64,000 nucleotides of DNA from Paenibacillus tuaregi (GCF_900086655.1 NZ_LT575476.1:1076243-1140242), one strand, 5' to 3'. Counted from the first letter of the stretch, positions 44,438-53,645 are shown. Notes: generated by a model from the sequence alone, not told the origin. Numbers and translations: made by a program.

Positions 44438-45013
44438 ATGAATGGTGAAGTCTATTTGAAAAGCATGAGAAACCAGTTCTTATACTACAAGACACTTGGA
44501 GAGAAGGCGATGGATCAGCTGGAGCCTGAGCAGCTGTTCACGACGTATAATACCGACACGAACAGCATCGCCACTATAGTTAAACATCTTAGCGGCAATA
44601 TGCTGTCCAGATGGACCAATTTTTTGGCAGAGGACGGCGAGAAGCCTTGGAGAGACAGGGATAGTGAATTTGAGCAGGATATCATCGTGGACCGGGAAGG
44701 ACTTATGGAGAAATGGGAAAAAGGGTGGAGCTGTCTGTTTGAGGCTCTGGACCCGCTCCGTCCTGAACAGCTGTCAGATATCGTCTATATTCGCAATGAA
44801 GGACATACGGTGATGGAGGCCATCAACCGGCAGCTCGCGCACTATTGCTACCATGTTGGACAGATCATCTACGCATCCAAGCTGCTTAAGCATGACGACT
44901 GGACCAGTCTGTCGGTCCCTAAGAACAGCTCGAAGTCCTATAATGCGGCGAAGTTCTCTGAAGAGAGAACGATCCGTAATTTTACGGAGGAAGAGTTGAA
45001 GAGATTGAAATAG
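44438..45013 (+). CDS. DinB-like DUF1572 family protein
   Basis: A 191-residue four-helix-bundle protein. IATIVKHLSGNM, RDSEFEQDII and RQLAHYCYHVGQIIYASKLL carry the spaced His residues that bind metal in the DinB/YfiT superfamily. DUF1572 members are putative metal-dependent, thiol-related (bacillithiol-linked) enzymes; the reaction is unproven here. ATG preceded by AAGGGGAG. Followed by a terminator. Confidence 0.87.
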   Translation: MNGEVYLKSMRNQFLYYKTLGEKAMDQLEPEQLFTTYNTDTNSIATIVKHLSGNMLSRWTNFLAEDGEKPWRDRDSEFEQDIIVDREGLMEKWEKGWSCLFEALDPLRPEQLSDIVYIRNEGHTVMEAINRQLAHYCYHVGQIIYASKLLKHDDWTSLSVPKNSSKSYNAAKFSEERTIRNFTEEELKRLK

Positions 45014-45051
45014 TATACGGTTAACACAGGATGCTGTTGTAACCTCATAAG

Positions 45052-45092
45052 AACCGAGGCCATCTCTAGGGCTTCGGTTTTTCTTTTTTAAT
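45052..45092 (+). terminator. Terminator after the DinB-like gene
   Basis: AACCGA(G)GC pairs with GC(T)TCGGTT (45052-45060 and 45071-45079), followed by TTTCTTTTTT. Confidence 0.8.
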
Positions 45093-45212
45093 AAAATTTA
45101 TGCGGATTCCGGCAAATGCCGTATTTTTGCAGCAGGCAAAGAGAGAAGTTCAGCTTATTTAGAAGCTCTGCTATAGGCGCGCTTAATTAATTATTATTTT
45201 GTAAGCTGGAGA

Positions 45213-45240
45213 TTACAAGTTTCGGGATTAGTTGTATAAT
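45213..45240 (+). promoter_or_regulatory. Sigma-A promoter before the leader ORF and DUF2500 gene
   Basis: TTACAA (45213-45218), 16-base spacer, TATAAT (45235-45240). The expected transcript leads into a 13-codon ORF and then the DUF2500 gene. Confidence 0.55.
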
Positions 45241-45319
45241 TATGGAAAATGGTATAGAGTAGAATTCCAACCTATTTAAATCGTAGATGAAAAACTAGGA
45301 AGAAAAGGAGTGAGCCCTA

Positions 45320-45361
45320 GTGTCGACTCAAATCCTCGGATCTCCGGGCCTGTATAGTTAA
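45320..45361 (+). CDS. Possible 13-residue leader peptide
   Basis: GTG at 45320 stands 7 bases after AGGAGTG and opens a 13-codon frame (MSTQILGSPGLYS) that ends at TAA. It lies between a promoter and the DUF2500 gene, about 100 bases before the latter. It may be a regulatory leader or simply an orphan RBS-like motif. No run of one amino acid suggests classical attenuation. Confidence 0.3.
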   Translation: MSTQILGSPGLYS

Positions 45362-45459
45362 GGACGGCGGTGTACGAAGATATAGGCATGAGGAAACTTT
45401 GAGAGACGGGAACTATAAGTCTGTATAGAACTAATATAATGACAGAAAGGCTGGGAGCC

Positions 45460-45876
45460 ATGGATAGATTTGACGGGTTTGGCGGACCTGAAGCTTTTTT
45501 TGAATTTTTGATTGGTGTTCCGATGTGGGTGAAGGTGGCAGGTGTCATTTTGCTGGTTGTCGTCATAGCCATATTTGCTTATGCTATTATCAAAGGTTTG
45601 ATGGTTTGGTCTGCCAATAACAAAAACCGTTTACTCATGAAGTACGCGGTAGTCTCGTCCAAGAGGACGGAGATGCATGGGACGGGTTCCGGGCCTTATA
45701 CGCCCCGCTATTTCATCACGTTTGAACTGGAGGATGGGCGAAAGCTGGAATTTCGGATGGCGGCAAGAGAGTATGCCATACTAAAGGAGAAGGATGAAGG
45801 CGAGATCACCTACCAGGGTGGTGTCTTTAAAAATTTCAATCGGAGAATAAAAGGAGAGTACAAGCAGCATGGATAA
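45460..45876 (+). CDS. DUF2500 membrane protein
   Basis: A 138-residue protein with one membrane helix (about residues 21-45) and a soluble C-terminal beta domain: YAVVSSKRTEMHG ... YFITFELEDGRKLEFRMAAREYAILKEKDEGEITYQGG is the DUF2500 signature. Function unknown in all relatives. ATG at 45460 is chosen (AAAGG 9 bases and GGAG 2 bases upstream); an ATG at 45439 is possible but precedes these. It overlaps the next GNAT gene by 8 bp. Confidence 0.85.
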   Translation: MDRFDGFGGPEAFFEFLIGVPMWVKVAGVILLVVVIAIFAYAIIKGLMVWSANNKNRLLMKYAVVSSKRTEMHGTGSGPYTPRYFITFELEDGRKLEFRMAAREYAILKEKDEGEITYQGGVFKNFNRRIKGEYKQHG

Positions 45877-46327
45877 CTCTATAATTGTGTGTCAGGCTAC
45901 GATCAGGGATTTGGATTTAGTAGCGGAATTATTTAATGAATACAGGGTGTTTTATGGGCAGGTTTCAGACTTGCAAGGCGCCCGGGACTTTCTGTTTGAG
46001 CGGTTCGAGCACCAGGAGTCCGTGATACTCTATGCGAAGGAAGCAGCTTCGGGTAGACCGGCTGGTTTTACACAGCTGTATCCGCTCTTCTCATCCATTT
46101 CCATGCAGCGGCTGCTGCTGCTCAATGATCTGTATGTCGCCCCGCAGTACCGTCGTAACGGGGTAGGGCAGTTGTTGATGGACGAAGCCAAGCAGTATGC
46201 CAAGCTGGTGCGTGCCAAAGGCATTCAGTTATCCACCGGTGTGGAGAATCAAACAGCCCAGTCGCTGTACGAACGAAATGGTTATGTCCGAGATTTAGTG
46301 TATTATCATTACTTTCTTGCTATATGA
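45869..46327 (+). CDS. GNAT-family N-acetyltransferase
   Basis: A 152-residue acetyltransferase. LYVAPQYRRNGVGQLLMDEAKQYA is the acetyl-CoA pyrophosphate loop (R-R-x-G-V-G), and TAQSLYERNGY the conserved C-terminal motif. Substrate unknown. Translation appears coupled to the DUF2500 gene through the 8-bp overlap, although the functions look unrelated. Confidence 0.88.
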   Translation: MDNSIIVCQATIRDLDLVAELFNEYRVFYGQVSDLQGARDFLFERFEHQESVILYAKEAASGRPAGFTQLYPLFSSISMQRLLLLNDLYVAPQYRRNGVGQLLMDEAKQYAKLVRAKGIQLSTGVENQTAQSLYERNGYVRDLVYYHYFLAI

Positions 46328-46423
46328 TGATACTTAAGCGATATAAGACCCCTTTAATCTTTTTTTGGACTCCTTACATATATAGGGATTTCTCTATAAA
46401 AATTATAGTAAACCGAGGATAAC

Positions 46424-46984
46424 ATGTTTAGAGAAAAAGTAACTTCAGAGAGATTAATTCTGCGCGTGGTGGATGAGAGCTATGCCCCTCGTATTCTTGA
46501 ATTTGTAATCCGCAACAAGGAGCATTTGGCTGAGTGGGAACCCGCAAGAGAGACGGAGTATTACACGCTGGCCTACCAGCGGCAGCTGATTATGGGCGAC
46601 ATGCGAAATATGGCCGGAGGTCAATTATATAAGCTGTGGATGTTCAAGTCGGATCAGCCGGATTCCCCGGTAATCGGCTCTATCTCGCTTAGTAATATCG
46701 CCCGGGGCGCGTTTCTATCCTGTCATATGGGATACCGGCTGGATGCGGCTGAGCTTAATCAGGGTTATATGACGGAAGCCGTGCGGTGTGTGGCTGATCT
46801 GGCCTTCCGGGAATTGGGCCTTCACCGGATTGAAGCTAATATCATGCCCCGTAATGAGGCGTCCTTAAGCGTCGTCCGCAAGTGCGGGTTCCAACCTGAA
46901 GGATTGGCCCGGAAGTATCTCTGCATCAACGGAAAATGGGAGGACCATATTCATATGGTCCTCCTGAATGAAGCAATGGAGTAA
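46424..46984 (+). CDS. RimJ/RimL-type GNAT acetyltransferase
   Basis: A 186-residue GNAT of the RimJ/L group: SERLILRVVDESYAP at the start, GYRLDAAELNQGYMTEAVRCVADLAF (CoA site in the longer form typical of RimJ/L) and HRIEANIMPRNEASLSVVRKCGFQPEG. RimJ/L enzymes acetylate N-termini of ribosomal proteins or small amines. ATG with GAGGAT. It converges with the YqcI/YcgG gene (8 bp between stops). Confidence 0.9.
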   Translation: MFREKVTSERLILRVVDESYAPRILEFVIRNKEHLAEWEPARETEYYTLAYQRQLIMGDMRNMAGGQLYKLWMFKSDQPDSPVIGSISLSNIARGAFLSCHMGYRLDAAELNQGYMTEAVRCVADLAFRELGLHRIEANIMPRNEASLSVVRKCGFQPEGLARKYLCINGKWEDHIHMVLLNEAME

Positions 46985-46992
46985 TTACATAG

Positions 46993-47766
46993 CTAGGATG
47001 TTCCCTGTCCTTCAGAAGCATGGGATTTCTTCTGTGTGTGCCTGGAGAAGGGGCATGAGGGGGCGGAGCTGTGGTCATCTCTGAGGAAGTACTGCTTCCA
47101 CTCATAATTGTCCATCTCACCATACAGTTTCAGATCCGGGTGGGAAGAGATCGTATCATAGGCTTCAAGTCTCTGCCGGATCAACGGCTTCATGGTTTCA
47201 GCCTGCTTCGGAACCTTATTGAACTCTACGAGTACCCATCGCGGGGTCAAAGCGAGCATGAAATAAGGAAAATATCTGCTCTGCCGGTTTACATGTGAGG
47301 GTGTTGCACAATAGACGAAATAGGATTCGCCATGAAGACAATATTCCCAGAAGTGGTGCGAAGGCTCTGTAGGAATATGTGCTGGCCAATCCAGGGTGTC
47401 TTCACCACTGGTCCGGCTTAACAGATCCCAGAACAGGGACTCGTAATGTTCTACGGAGGAATGGTGTCTCAGATCATCAGGAGTATGGAAGAACAAGATA
47501 AGTGAGGTATATTTACCGAACTGTCTCGAGTTATCTGTAAATTGCCTTACAAGTTCGGACACCGCTGCCGGGGCTTCGCTGCTGCGGGGATCTGGCACGA
47601 ACCCGTATTTCAGGTGATTGTGGGCAAATCCGAGAGTCGCTGGGATGCAAGGGAACTTATCCTCCCGGTTTGTCATTTTGGCGGCGAACGCCTGATAGGC
47701 GGCAACCTTCCAGTCCTCCTTCGGGACATAGTGATCCTCCAGATTGGCTTTGTCATAAAGCATCAT
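46993..47766 (-). CDS. YqcI/YcgG family protein
   Basis: A 257-residue protein of the YqcI/YcgG family (PF08892): FPCIPATLGFAHNHLKYGFV, YTSLILFFHTPD, SEDTLDWPAHIPTEPSHHFWEYCLHGESYFVYCATPSH and RYFPYFMLALTPRWVLVEFN are recognisable. Function unknown; some relatives are found in guanitoxin-type hydroxylation pathways. Several in-frame ATG codons cluster at the start; 47766 has AAGGAG at the best spacing, 47772 and GTG 47775 are alternatives. Transcribed alone. Confidence 0.83.
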   Translation of the reverse strand: MMLYDKANLEDHYVPKEDWKVAAYQAFAAKMTNREDKFPCIPATLGFAHNHLKYGFVPDPRSSEAPAAVSELVRQFTDNSRQFGKYTSLILFFHTPDDLRHHSSVEHYESLFWDLLSRTSGEDTLDWPAHIPTEPSHHFWEYCLHGESYFVYCATPSHVNRQSRYFPYFMLALTPRWVLVEFNKVPKQAETMKPLIRQRLEAYDTISSHPDLKLYGEMDNYEWKQYFLRDDHSSAPSCPFSRHTQKKSHASEGQGTS

Positions 47767-47922
47767 CTGCATCACTCCTTCTCCCCCAGCTTATTAGGCA
47801 CAGCAGGTTTAGGTGACTGTCCATATAGGACTACAGCAATCATGTACATATTCTTATTTCACATAGCTGGTAAAGTATAGAACAAGAAGATGGATCCACA
47901 GGAGGAAGAGAGGTCTTGAATC

Positions 47923-48291
47923 ATGACGATAATACTTATGACACTGATTTTTGTGGGAGCCGTGGTTGTTCCTTTAATTATAATTGAGGTCAACCGAAGA
48001 AGAGAGATCACCTCGGAGTTCAATCAGCAGTTTTTCGGTTACAGCTGTCTGACGCTGGGGATGCAGGTCGTCTTTCTGCTTTTGTTTCTGACCGATAAAC
48101 TGCAAGGACTTGGCATGTGGGCGCATGCGATCTGGTGGTGGATTGTCCTCTCAGGCCTTTATGTGGCTGTGGTGGGGATTTGGAAGAAAACTAGGAATCG
48201 CAAGAACGTCGTTTTGTTTCTCTTAACGGGGGGAATCAGTGTGATTCTGGGCATCTTGTATTTGCTAGGGGTATTAATTACGAGCATGTAG
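47923..48291 (+). CDS. Hypothetical four-helix membrane protein
   Basis: A 122-residue protein with four predicted membrane helices (about 3-21, 40-60, 67-87, 96-118) and an RRRE basic loop after the first. No family recognised. ATG 47923 is preceded by GAGAGGT. It diverges from the YqcI/YcgG gene and ends before a short gene-free stretch. Size and hydrophobicity suggest an inner-membrane accessory protein; no function can be stated. Confidence 0.65.
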   Translation: MTIILMTLIFVGAVVVPLIIIEVNRRREITSEFNQQFFGYSCLTLGMQVVFLLLFLTDKLQGLGMWAHAIWWWIVLSGLYVAVVGIWKKTRNRKNVVLFLLTGGISVILGILYLLGVLITSM

Positions 48292-48385
48292 GAAGGAGAG
48301 AGTCAAGAATCTGAAGTTCACTTGCTCTCCATCGCTCTTAATCTTTGAACCTGAACGGCCATTCATTGGTATGGTCATTAAAAAT

Positions 48386-48421
48386 AGCCCTGCCGTTCCC
48401 TGAGTGGGGGCGTGCAGGGCT
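48386..48421 (-). terminator. Terminator of the rhodanese gene
   Basis: AGCCCTGC (48386-48393) pairs with GCAGGGCT (48414-48421); on the minus strand it is followed by ATTTTTAA. Confidence 0.82.
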
Positions 48422-48440
48422 GCTCTATATCAGCCAGTTA

Positions 48441-48833
48441 TTAAGATTGACGCTCCAGCCGGTCGGCATCAAATTGTTCAATTACATTCTCTGGGCCGGT
48501 CACGACCTCCTTGTCCCAGTTCAACATGCCGCCTTCGTAGTTATGAACCTTCGGGAAGCCTTGGCTTTGAAAGAAGCGTGCAACCTCGTAACTCCGTCCT
48601 CCGCTGCGGCAGACAAAGACATATTCGCGCTCCTTGTCAAAATCCTGCAGGTAAGCAGCGATTTCCCCCATTGGAATCAATGGAATACCAGGGATGTGCC
48701 CCGCGGTATATTCGTCAACCTCCCGTACATCAATGACTAGAGCCCGCCTTTCATCGTCATGCAGAATCTCGTACAGTTCCTCCCGGTCCACATGGGACAC
48801 GCCGTAAATCATCTTGCTCACTATATTCTCCAC
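48441..48833 (-). CDS. Rhodanese-like domain protein
   Basis: A 130-residue single-domain rhodanese: VIDVREVDEYTAGHIPGIPLIPMGEI and the active-site loop VFVCRSGGRSYEVARFFQSQGF, with catalytic Cys in CRSGGRS, then HNYEGGMLNW. It carries persulfide sulfur in the cytosol. It sits 67 bp downstream of cysK on the same strand, consistent with sulfur metabolism, although a separate promoter is possible. Confidence 0.9.
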   Translation of the reverse strand: MENIVSKMIYGVSHVDREELYEILHDDERRALVIDVREVDEYTAGHIPGIPLIPMGEIAAYLQDFDKEREYVFVCRSGGRSYEVARFFQSQGFPKVHNYEGGMLNWDKEVVTGPENVIEQFDADRLERQS

Positions 48834-48900
48834 CCTTCTGCTGAAAGTGTACCTGAGCGATATCAGGTTGAATTATCGGTTTATCATCGTTCATATTGGA

Positions 48901-49821
48901 TCAAAAGATGTCCATGCTCAGATAACGCTCACCTGTATCCGGTGCTATACATAAAATACGTTTGCCCCGGCCGAGCTTTCGGGCCAGCTGGACAGCAGTC
49001 CATACGGTGGCTCCGGCTGAGGGTCCGACTAGAATTCCCTCCTGGCTTGCCAGCTTACGTGTGGTCTCCAGAGCGTCCTCGTCCGCAACCTGCACAATCT
49101 CGTCGTAAACATCAGTATTCAGAATGGAAGGGACGAACCCGGGGCTTGTACCTACCAGCTTATGCGGGCCTGGCTCTCCGCCGGATAGAACGGGTGATCC
49201 CTTGGGCTCAACCACATAAATCTGGATTCTGGGGAGCTTCTCCCGGAGCACTTCCCCTGTTCCTGTTATGGTGCCGCCTGTACCGGATGAGGCTACAAAC
49301 ACATCCAGCCGGCCTTCCATCTGCTCAAGTATCTCCATAGCGGTTGTTCCACGGTGGGCATCCGGATTGGCCGGATTCTCGAACTGCTGGGGGATGAAGC
49401 TGTCCTGGATTTCCGCCTTCAGCTCAAGCGCTTTCTCGATAGCTCCTGGCATCCGCTTCGCAGCGGGGGTAAGAACTACTTCAGCTCCGTAAGCCTTGAG
49501 AATATTGATGCGCTCTTTCGTCATATTATCCGGCATGACCAGGATGGCACGGTAGCCCTTGGCCGCAGCATTCATTGCAAGGCCGATCCCGGTGTTGCCG
49601 CTGGTCGGTTCAATGATCGTGGAACCCGGCTTCAGATGTCCTTCTTGTTCAGCGCGGAGAATCATATGATAAGCCGCTCTGTCCTTCACACTGCGGCTGG
49701 GATTGAAATATTCGAGTTTGACATAAACCTCGGCATCCTCTGGCCCAACAAGTCGGCCAAGCTTTACAGCCGGCGTATCACCGATCAGTTCCGTGATGCT
49801 GTTCACTATTTTCCCGGACAT
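48901..49821 (-). CDS. cysK: Cysteine synthase A (O-acetylserine sulfhydrylase)
   Basis: A 306-residue PLP enzyme: EYFNPSRSVKDRAAYHMI (Lys forms the Schiff base), EPTSGNTGIGLAMNAAAKGY, VASSGTGGTITGTGEVL (phosphate loop) and GPSAGATVWTAVQLA. It makes cysteine from O-acetylserine and sulfide. ATG 49821 with GGCGGG. It is slightly divergent from the canonical CysK in its substrate loop, so it may be the second paralogue (YtkP-like). Its upstream region is the DnaA-box cluster. Confidence 0.92.
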   Translation of the reverse strand: MSGKIVNSITELIGDTPAVKLGRLVGPEDAEVYVKLEYFNPSRSVKDRAAYHMILRAEQEGHLKPGSTIIEPTSGNTGIGLAMNAAAKGYRAILVMPDNMTKERINILKAYGAEVVLTPAAKRMPGAIEKALELKAEIQDSFIPQQFENPANPDAHRGTTAMEILEQMEGRLDVFVASSGTGGTITGTGEVLREKLPRIQIYVVEPKGSPVLSGGEPGPHKLVGTSPGFVPSILNTDVYDEIVQVADEDALETTRKLASQEGILVGPSAGATVWTAVQLARKLGRGKRILCIAPDTGERYLSMDIF

Positions 49822-49942
49822 CGTAAGCCCGCCTTTCTTGGATAGTATGGTTTATCTTAGACGATGAATTGGTCCGTGGGCAAGATACATGAATTAAACC
49901 CTGCTAAACACACATATAGGACAAAAGTCGTGGTTGTCAAGA

Positions 49943-50192
49943 TGTGGACAAGGTTATCCACAGTTTACCTGAATAATGTGTATAAAATGTTGAAACCCTT
50001 ACCCAGATTCACTTTACATGAATCATGAAAAAGGGGACAAGATTTTCACAATTCAATGTGCAAACTGTGGATAATGTGGATAATCCAGTGGATAATCACA
50101 GGCTAAGTGAGTAAGGACGGGTGAAAAACTAGCAAAACAGGCCGTTTGGATAAGGACATATTTCTTAATTGTGTGGATAAGGCTGTGTATAA
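49943..50192. promoter_or_regulatory. DnaA-box cluster
   Basis: Six exact TTATNCACA boxes within 240 bases: 49954-49962 (+), and on the minus strand 49977-49985, 50066-50074, 50075-50083, 50172-50180 and 50184-50192. One-mismatch boxes lie at 49943-49951 and 50087-50095. No dnaA, dnaN, rpmH or AT-rich unwinding element with DnaA-trio was recognised, so this is more like the B. subtilis non-origin DnaA-box clusters that tune initiation. The whole 49822-50243 stretch holds no gene. Confidence 0.8.
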
Positions 50193-50243
50193 GTTAACCC
50201 GATTGTAAGCCTGATATAAAAAATATATTTAATGACGCTGTCA

Positions 50244-52196
50244 TTAAGCCTCAGCAAGAAGTTGCTCCCATTCGGTATAGGCCGCGGCCAGCTGGTTCTT
50301 GAGGCCATCAATCTTCGCCTGCCGTTCCTGCACGGCCATATAGTCCTGATAAACCTCAGGAAGAGCGAGCTCGGCCTCAAGTTCCGAGATACTGTCCTCA
50401 TGATTGGCAATCAACTGTTCAAGTTGATCGATACGGCGCTGCCGATTGCGTTCCTCACGTTTAGCCTGTTTATCCGCCTCAAAGGACTGGGCACCGCTCT
50501 TCGGCTCAGCTGCGGCCTCCTCAGTCTGCTTCTTGGCGGGGGAGGAATTGGCCGCCGCCTTCTCAAGAGCAAGCTCTTCAAGCTCCTGTTTTTTCTCAAG
50601 GTAATCGTCGTAGTTGCCAAGATACATCTCTGCTCCGTGCGGGTGCAGTTCCACGATGCGCTCAGCCATTTTGTTCAGGAAGTACCGGTCATGGGAAATA
50701 AACAGCAGTGTGCCATCATACTCGATCAGAGCTGCTTCAAGCACCTCTTTGCTATACAAGTCGAGGTGGTTTGTCGGCTCATCCAGGATCAGCACATTAG
50801 CTTTGAGCAGCATCAGCTTGGCCAGAGCAACCCTGGCCTTCTCGCCGCCGCTTAAGGCGGAGACCCGCTTGAGCACATCTTCACCACTGAATAGGAAATT
50901 GCCGAGCACACTGCGGATTCGCGCCTCTTCAATATGAGGGAACGCACTCCACAGCTCTTCAAGCACCGTATTGCTTGGATTCAGATGGGTCTGCTCCTGG
51001 TCATAGTACCCAAGCTTGACCTTGGTTCCCCAGTTGATTCTTCCGGAGGTTGCCTTCAGGTCGCCGGTCAGCATTTTCAGCAGGGTGGACTTGCCGATTC
51101 CGTTAGGACCGATCAAGGCAACCGTCTCTCCCCGGCGCAGATCAAAGCTGACATTCTGGAAGAGCGGAGCATCCTTATCGAACGCATAAGCTAATTGTTC
51201 AACCTGCAGTACTTCCTTGCCAGACATGATCTCCGCTTCGAAGGAGAAGTTGGCCTTCTTCAGATCCCCCTGCGGCCGGTCCAGTACTTCCATTCGGTCC
51301 AGCGCTTTGCGGCGGCTCTGTGCCCGCTTGGTGGTCGATGCGCGGACAATGTTCTTCTGAATGAAGTCCTCCAGCCTTGCGATCTCGTCCTGCTGCTTCT
51401 CGTATTGCTTGAGCTGGCTCTCATATTCCGCAGCCTTCAGTTCAATGAACCGGCTGTAGTTCCCGGTGTAGCGTTTGGATTGGTGACGTTCGATCTCCAC
51501 AATGGCAGTGACCAGCCGGTCCAGAAAGTACCGGTCATGGGAGACGATCAGAAGGGCGCCTGAATAGCTTCTTAGGTAATCCTCCAGCCAGGTCAGCGTC
51601 TGGATGTCCAAATGGTTCGTCGGCTCATCCAGCATCAGCAGATCGGGAGCCTGAAGCAGAATGCGGGCGAGAGCCAGACGAGTCTTCTGTCCGCCGCTCA
51701 GTGTGGATATCCGGGTCTCCGGAGGAAAAGTGCCAAATCCCATGCCGTGAAGCACACTGCGGATTCGCGTCTCCATCTCATAGCCGCCGTGGTCCTTGAA
51801 CCAGTCGGACTTACGCGCGTAACGCTCAAGCAGGTCTTCAAACGCCTTCTCATTCGCCGCGGTTTCCGGACTCGCGATCTCCAGCTCCATCTGGCGCAGT
51901 TCCGCCTCAGTCTCAATCAGAGGTGAGAACACATTCAGCATCTCTTCCCAGATGGTCCGGTCTGAATGAAGTCCGCTATTCTGGGCAAGATATCCGATTG
52001 TTGTCTCTTTAGCTTTGAAAATTTGTCCACTGTCATAAGACATTTCTCCGGCTAGGATTTGAAGCAGGGTGGATTTGCCGGCCCCGTTTACACCGACCAG
52101 ACCAATCCGGTCACGCTCCAGCACCTGCAGCCCGATGCCTTCTAATATATGTGTCGTTCCATATGATTTTCTGATATCTGTAGCTTGAAGCAGCAT
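50244..52196 (-). CDS. ydiF: ABC-F ATPase YdiF
   Basis: A 650-residue soluble protein with two ABC domains and no membrane part: Walker A sites GVNGAGKST and GPNGIGKST, signatures STLSGGQKTRLALARIL and ALSGGEKARVALAKLM, Walker B LLMLDEPTNHLD and LILDEPTNHLD, and a charged linker between them containing the P-site tRNA-interaction motif. A C-terminal coiled coil (about 545-650) follows. ABC-F proteins act on the ribosome. Its place between tsaD and moaC matches B. subtilis ydiF. ATG at 52196 with GGAGG 10 bases upstream; the ATG at 52214 precedes the RBS. Confidence 0.92.
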   Translation of the reverse strand: MLLQATDIRKSYGTTHILEGIGLQVLERDRIGLVGVNGAGKSTLLQILAGEMSYDSGQIFKAKETTIGYLAQNSGLHSDRTIWEEMLNVFSPLIETEAELRQMELEIASPETAANEKAFEDLLERYARKSDWFKDHGGYEMETRIRSVLHGMGFGTFPPETRISTLSGGQKTRLALARILLQAPDLLMLDEPTNHLDIQTLTWLEDYLRSYSGALLIVSHDRYFLDRLVTAIVEIERHQSKRYTGNYSRFIELKAAEYESQLKQYEKQQDEIARLEDFIQKNIVRASTTKRAQSRRKALDRMEVLDRPQGDLKKANFSFEAEIMSGKEVLQVEQLAYAFDKDAPLFQNVSFDLRRGETVALIGPNGIGKSTLLKMLTGDLKATSGRINWGTKVKLGYYDQEQTHLNPSNTVLEELWSAFPHIEEARIRSVLGNFLFSGEDVLKRVSALSGGEKARVALAKLMLLKANVLILDEPTNHLDLYSKEVLEAALIEYDGTLLFISHDRYFLNKMAERIVELHPHGAEMYLGNYDDYLEKKQELEELALEKAAANSSPAKKQTEEAAAEPKSGAQSFEADKQAKREERNRQRRIDQLEQLIANHEDSISELEAELALPEVYQDYMAVQERQAKIDGLKNQLAAAYTEWEQLLAEA

Positions 52197-52443
52197 AACT
52201 TGTATATCCTCCATAGTCTAATAGCAGCCTTGCGTGCTGCCCAGGGGTTCTTATTTCTAGTTTACATGAAACCCTATGCAAATGCACCGGATACTCCCGG
52301 ATCTTCGGGGACGATGGCGCTTTGTTCAAGTTTTCATTTTGGCGGAACAGTGATAAACTAAAGGGAGATATTTGGCGCATGAATGAAATTTTCCTTGCGG
52401 ACCGGCGTCAACCTAAGCATTTCGAAAGACAGGTGCTACGAAC

Positions 52444-53076
52444 TTGGATATACCTGAATTAAAAAGAGAGCTTCGTGAGCGCATGCTTCGCATCCGTGAG
52501 GCTGTTCCCGAAATCTCCAGAACTAAGCAGGCTGAGTCAGCAAGCCTCCTGGCCGAGGAGCAGCTGCTATCCCGGCTTCGGGCGGACAAGCCAGGCGGGA
52601 GACTTGTGGTGTTCAGCTATCTGTCTTTTCGGGACGAGCCCTCTACCCTGCCTTTGATTCGAAGCTGCTGGCACCATGGAGACCGTGTTCTTATTCCACG
52701 TATAACGGGGAAGTCTTCAATGAGTCTGCATGAGATTAAGAGCGAACGCGATTATTCACCAGGTTCTTGGGGGATTCCTGAGCCTGAAGATCACCTTCCG
52801 GTTTGGCCGGTTGAACAGTACCAGGAGATTGATCTGGTTCTCGTTCCGGGACTTGCTTATGATCGGAAAGGCGGAAGAATCGGCTTTGGGGCCGGTTATT
52901 ACGACCGGTTTATGGAACAGCTTACGCGGCAATTGCAGGGGGTACGTAAGCCAGTGCTGGCGGCACTCGCCTTGCAGGAGCAGCTGGTTCCCGAGGTTCC
53001 GATGGAGATGCATGATTTTAAGTTGGACCTGCTCTTTACAGCTGACGGTGTGATACGGATTGCGCAAGCGGTTTGA
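52444..53076 (+). CDS. 5-formyltetrahydrofolate cyclo-ligase
   Basis: A 210-residue protein of the YqgN/MTHFS family: KRELRERMLRIREAV, VFSYLSFRDEPSTLPLI, the ATP/Mg site LVLVPGLAYDRKGGRIGFGAGYYDRFM, and the late VPMEMHDFKLDLLFTADGVI. It converts 5-formyl-THF to methenyl-THF using ATP. TTG start at 52444 with AGG 10 bases upstream. Followed by moaC 32 bp later. It is an extra gene compared with the B. subtilis ydi order. Confidence 0.92.
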   Translation: MDIPELKRELRERMLRIREAVPEISRTKQAESASLLAEEQLLSRLRADKPGGRLVVFSYLSFRDEPSTLPLIRSCWHHGDRVLIPRITGKSSMSLHEIKSERDYSPGSWGIPEPEDHLPVWPVEQYQEIDLVLVPGLAYDRKGGRIGFGAGYYDRFMEQLTRQLQGVRKPVLAALALQEQLVPEVPMEMHDFKLDLLFTADGVIRIAQAV

Positions 53077-53108
53077 AGCATAAATGAAGATAAAAGGTTG
53101 GGAGAATA

Positions 53109-53606
53109 TTGACGGATTCTGCATCAGATCAGGCAAAAATGACCCACTTCAATGAACAGGGCCGGGCAAGAATGGTCGATATCTCGGAGAAAGCGGTCAC
53201 GGCCCGGACAGCGGTGGCGGTTACGAAGGTCACGATGCTGCCTTCGACTTTGCTAGCCATCAAGGAGGGCAAGGTAGGCAAGGGTGATGTCCTCGCTGTA
53301 GCCCAGGTTGCTGGAATTCAGGCGGCTAAGCGGACTTCAGACTGGATTCCGATGTGCCACCCGCTGCCATTGACAGGTGTGAATCTTATGTTCTCTGATA
53401 ACGGACATGATGAGTTATATATAGAGGCTTCAGTGAAGACCGAAGGCAAGACCGGGGTCGAGATGGAGGCGCTCACTTGCGTGTCGGCAGCTGCTCTGAC
53501 GGTATATGATATGTGCAAGGCGCTGCAGAAAGATATGATTATTGGCCCGACTCTTTTAAAGTCCAAGACTGGCGGGAAGAGCGGCGATTATAACCTCGGG
53601 GTATAG
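53109..53606 (+). CDS. moaC: Cyclic pyranopterin monophosphate synthase MoaC
   Basis: A 165-residue Moa[60 protein letters not shown] (active-site region), [29 protein letters not shown]. It forms cPMP in molybdenum-cofactor synthesis together with MoaA. TTG start with GGGAG. Followed by mogA after 39 bp. Confidence 0.95.
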   Translation: MTDSASDQAKMTHFNEQGRARMVDISEKAVTARTAVAVTKVTMLPSTLLAIKEGKVGKGDVLAVAQVAGIQAAKRTSDWIPMCHPLPLTGVNLMFSDNGHDELYIEASVKTEGKTGVEMEALTCVSAAALTVYDMCKALQKDMIIGPTLLKSKTGGKSGDYNLGV

Positions 53607-53645
53607 ACAGATAAATGTTCCAATTCGGATAAGGAGGGTGACTTC

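Noticed and set aside
49822-50243. Chromosome origin oriC
   Set aside because: DnaA boxes are present, but dnaA, dnaN, rpmH and gyrase genes and a clear unwinding element are missing.
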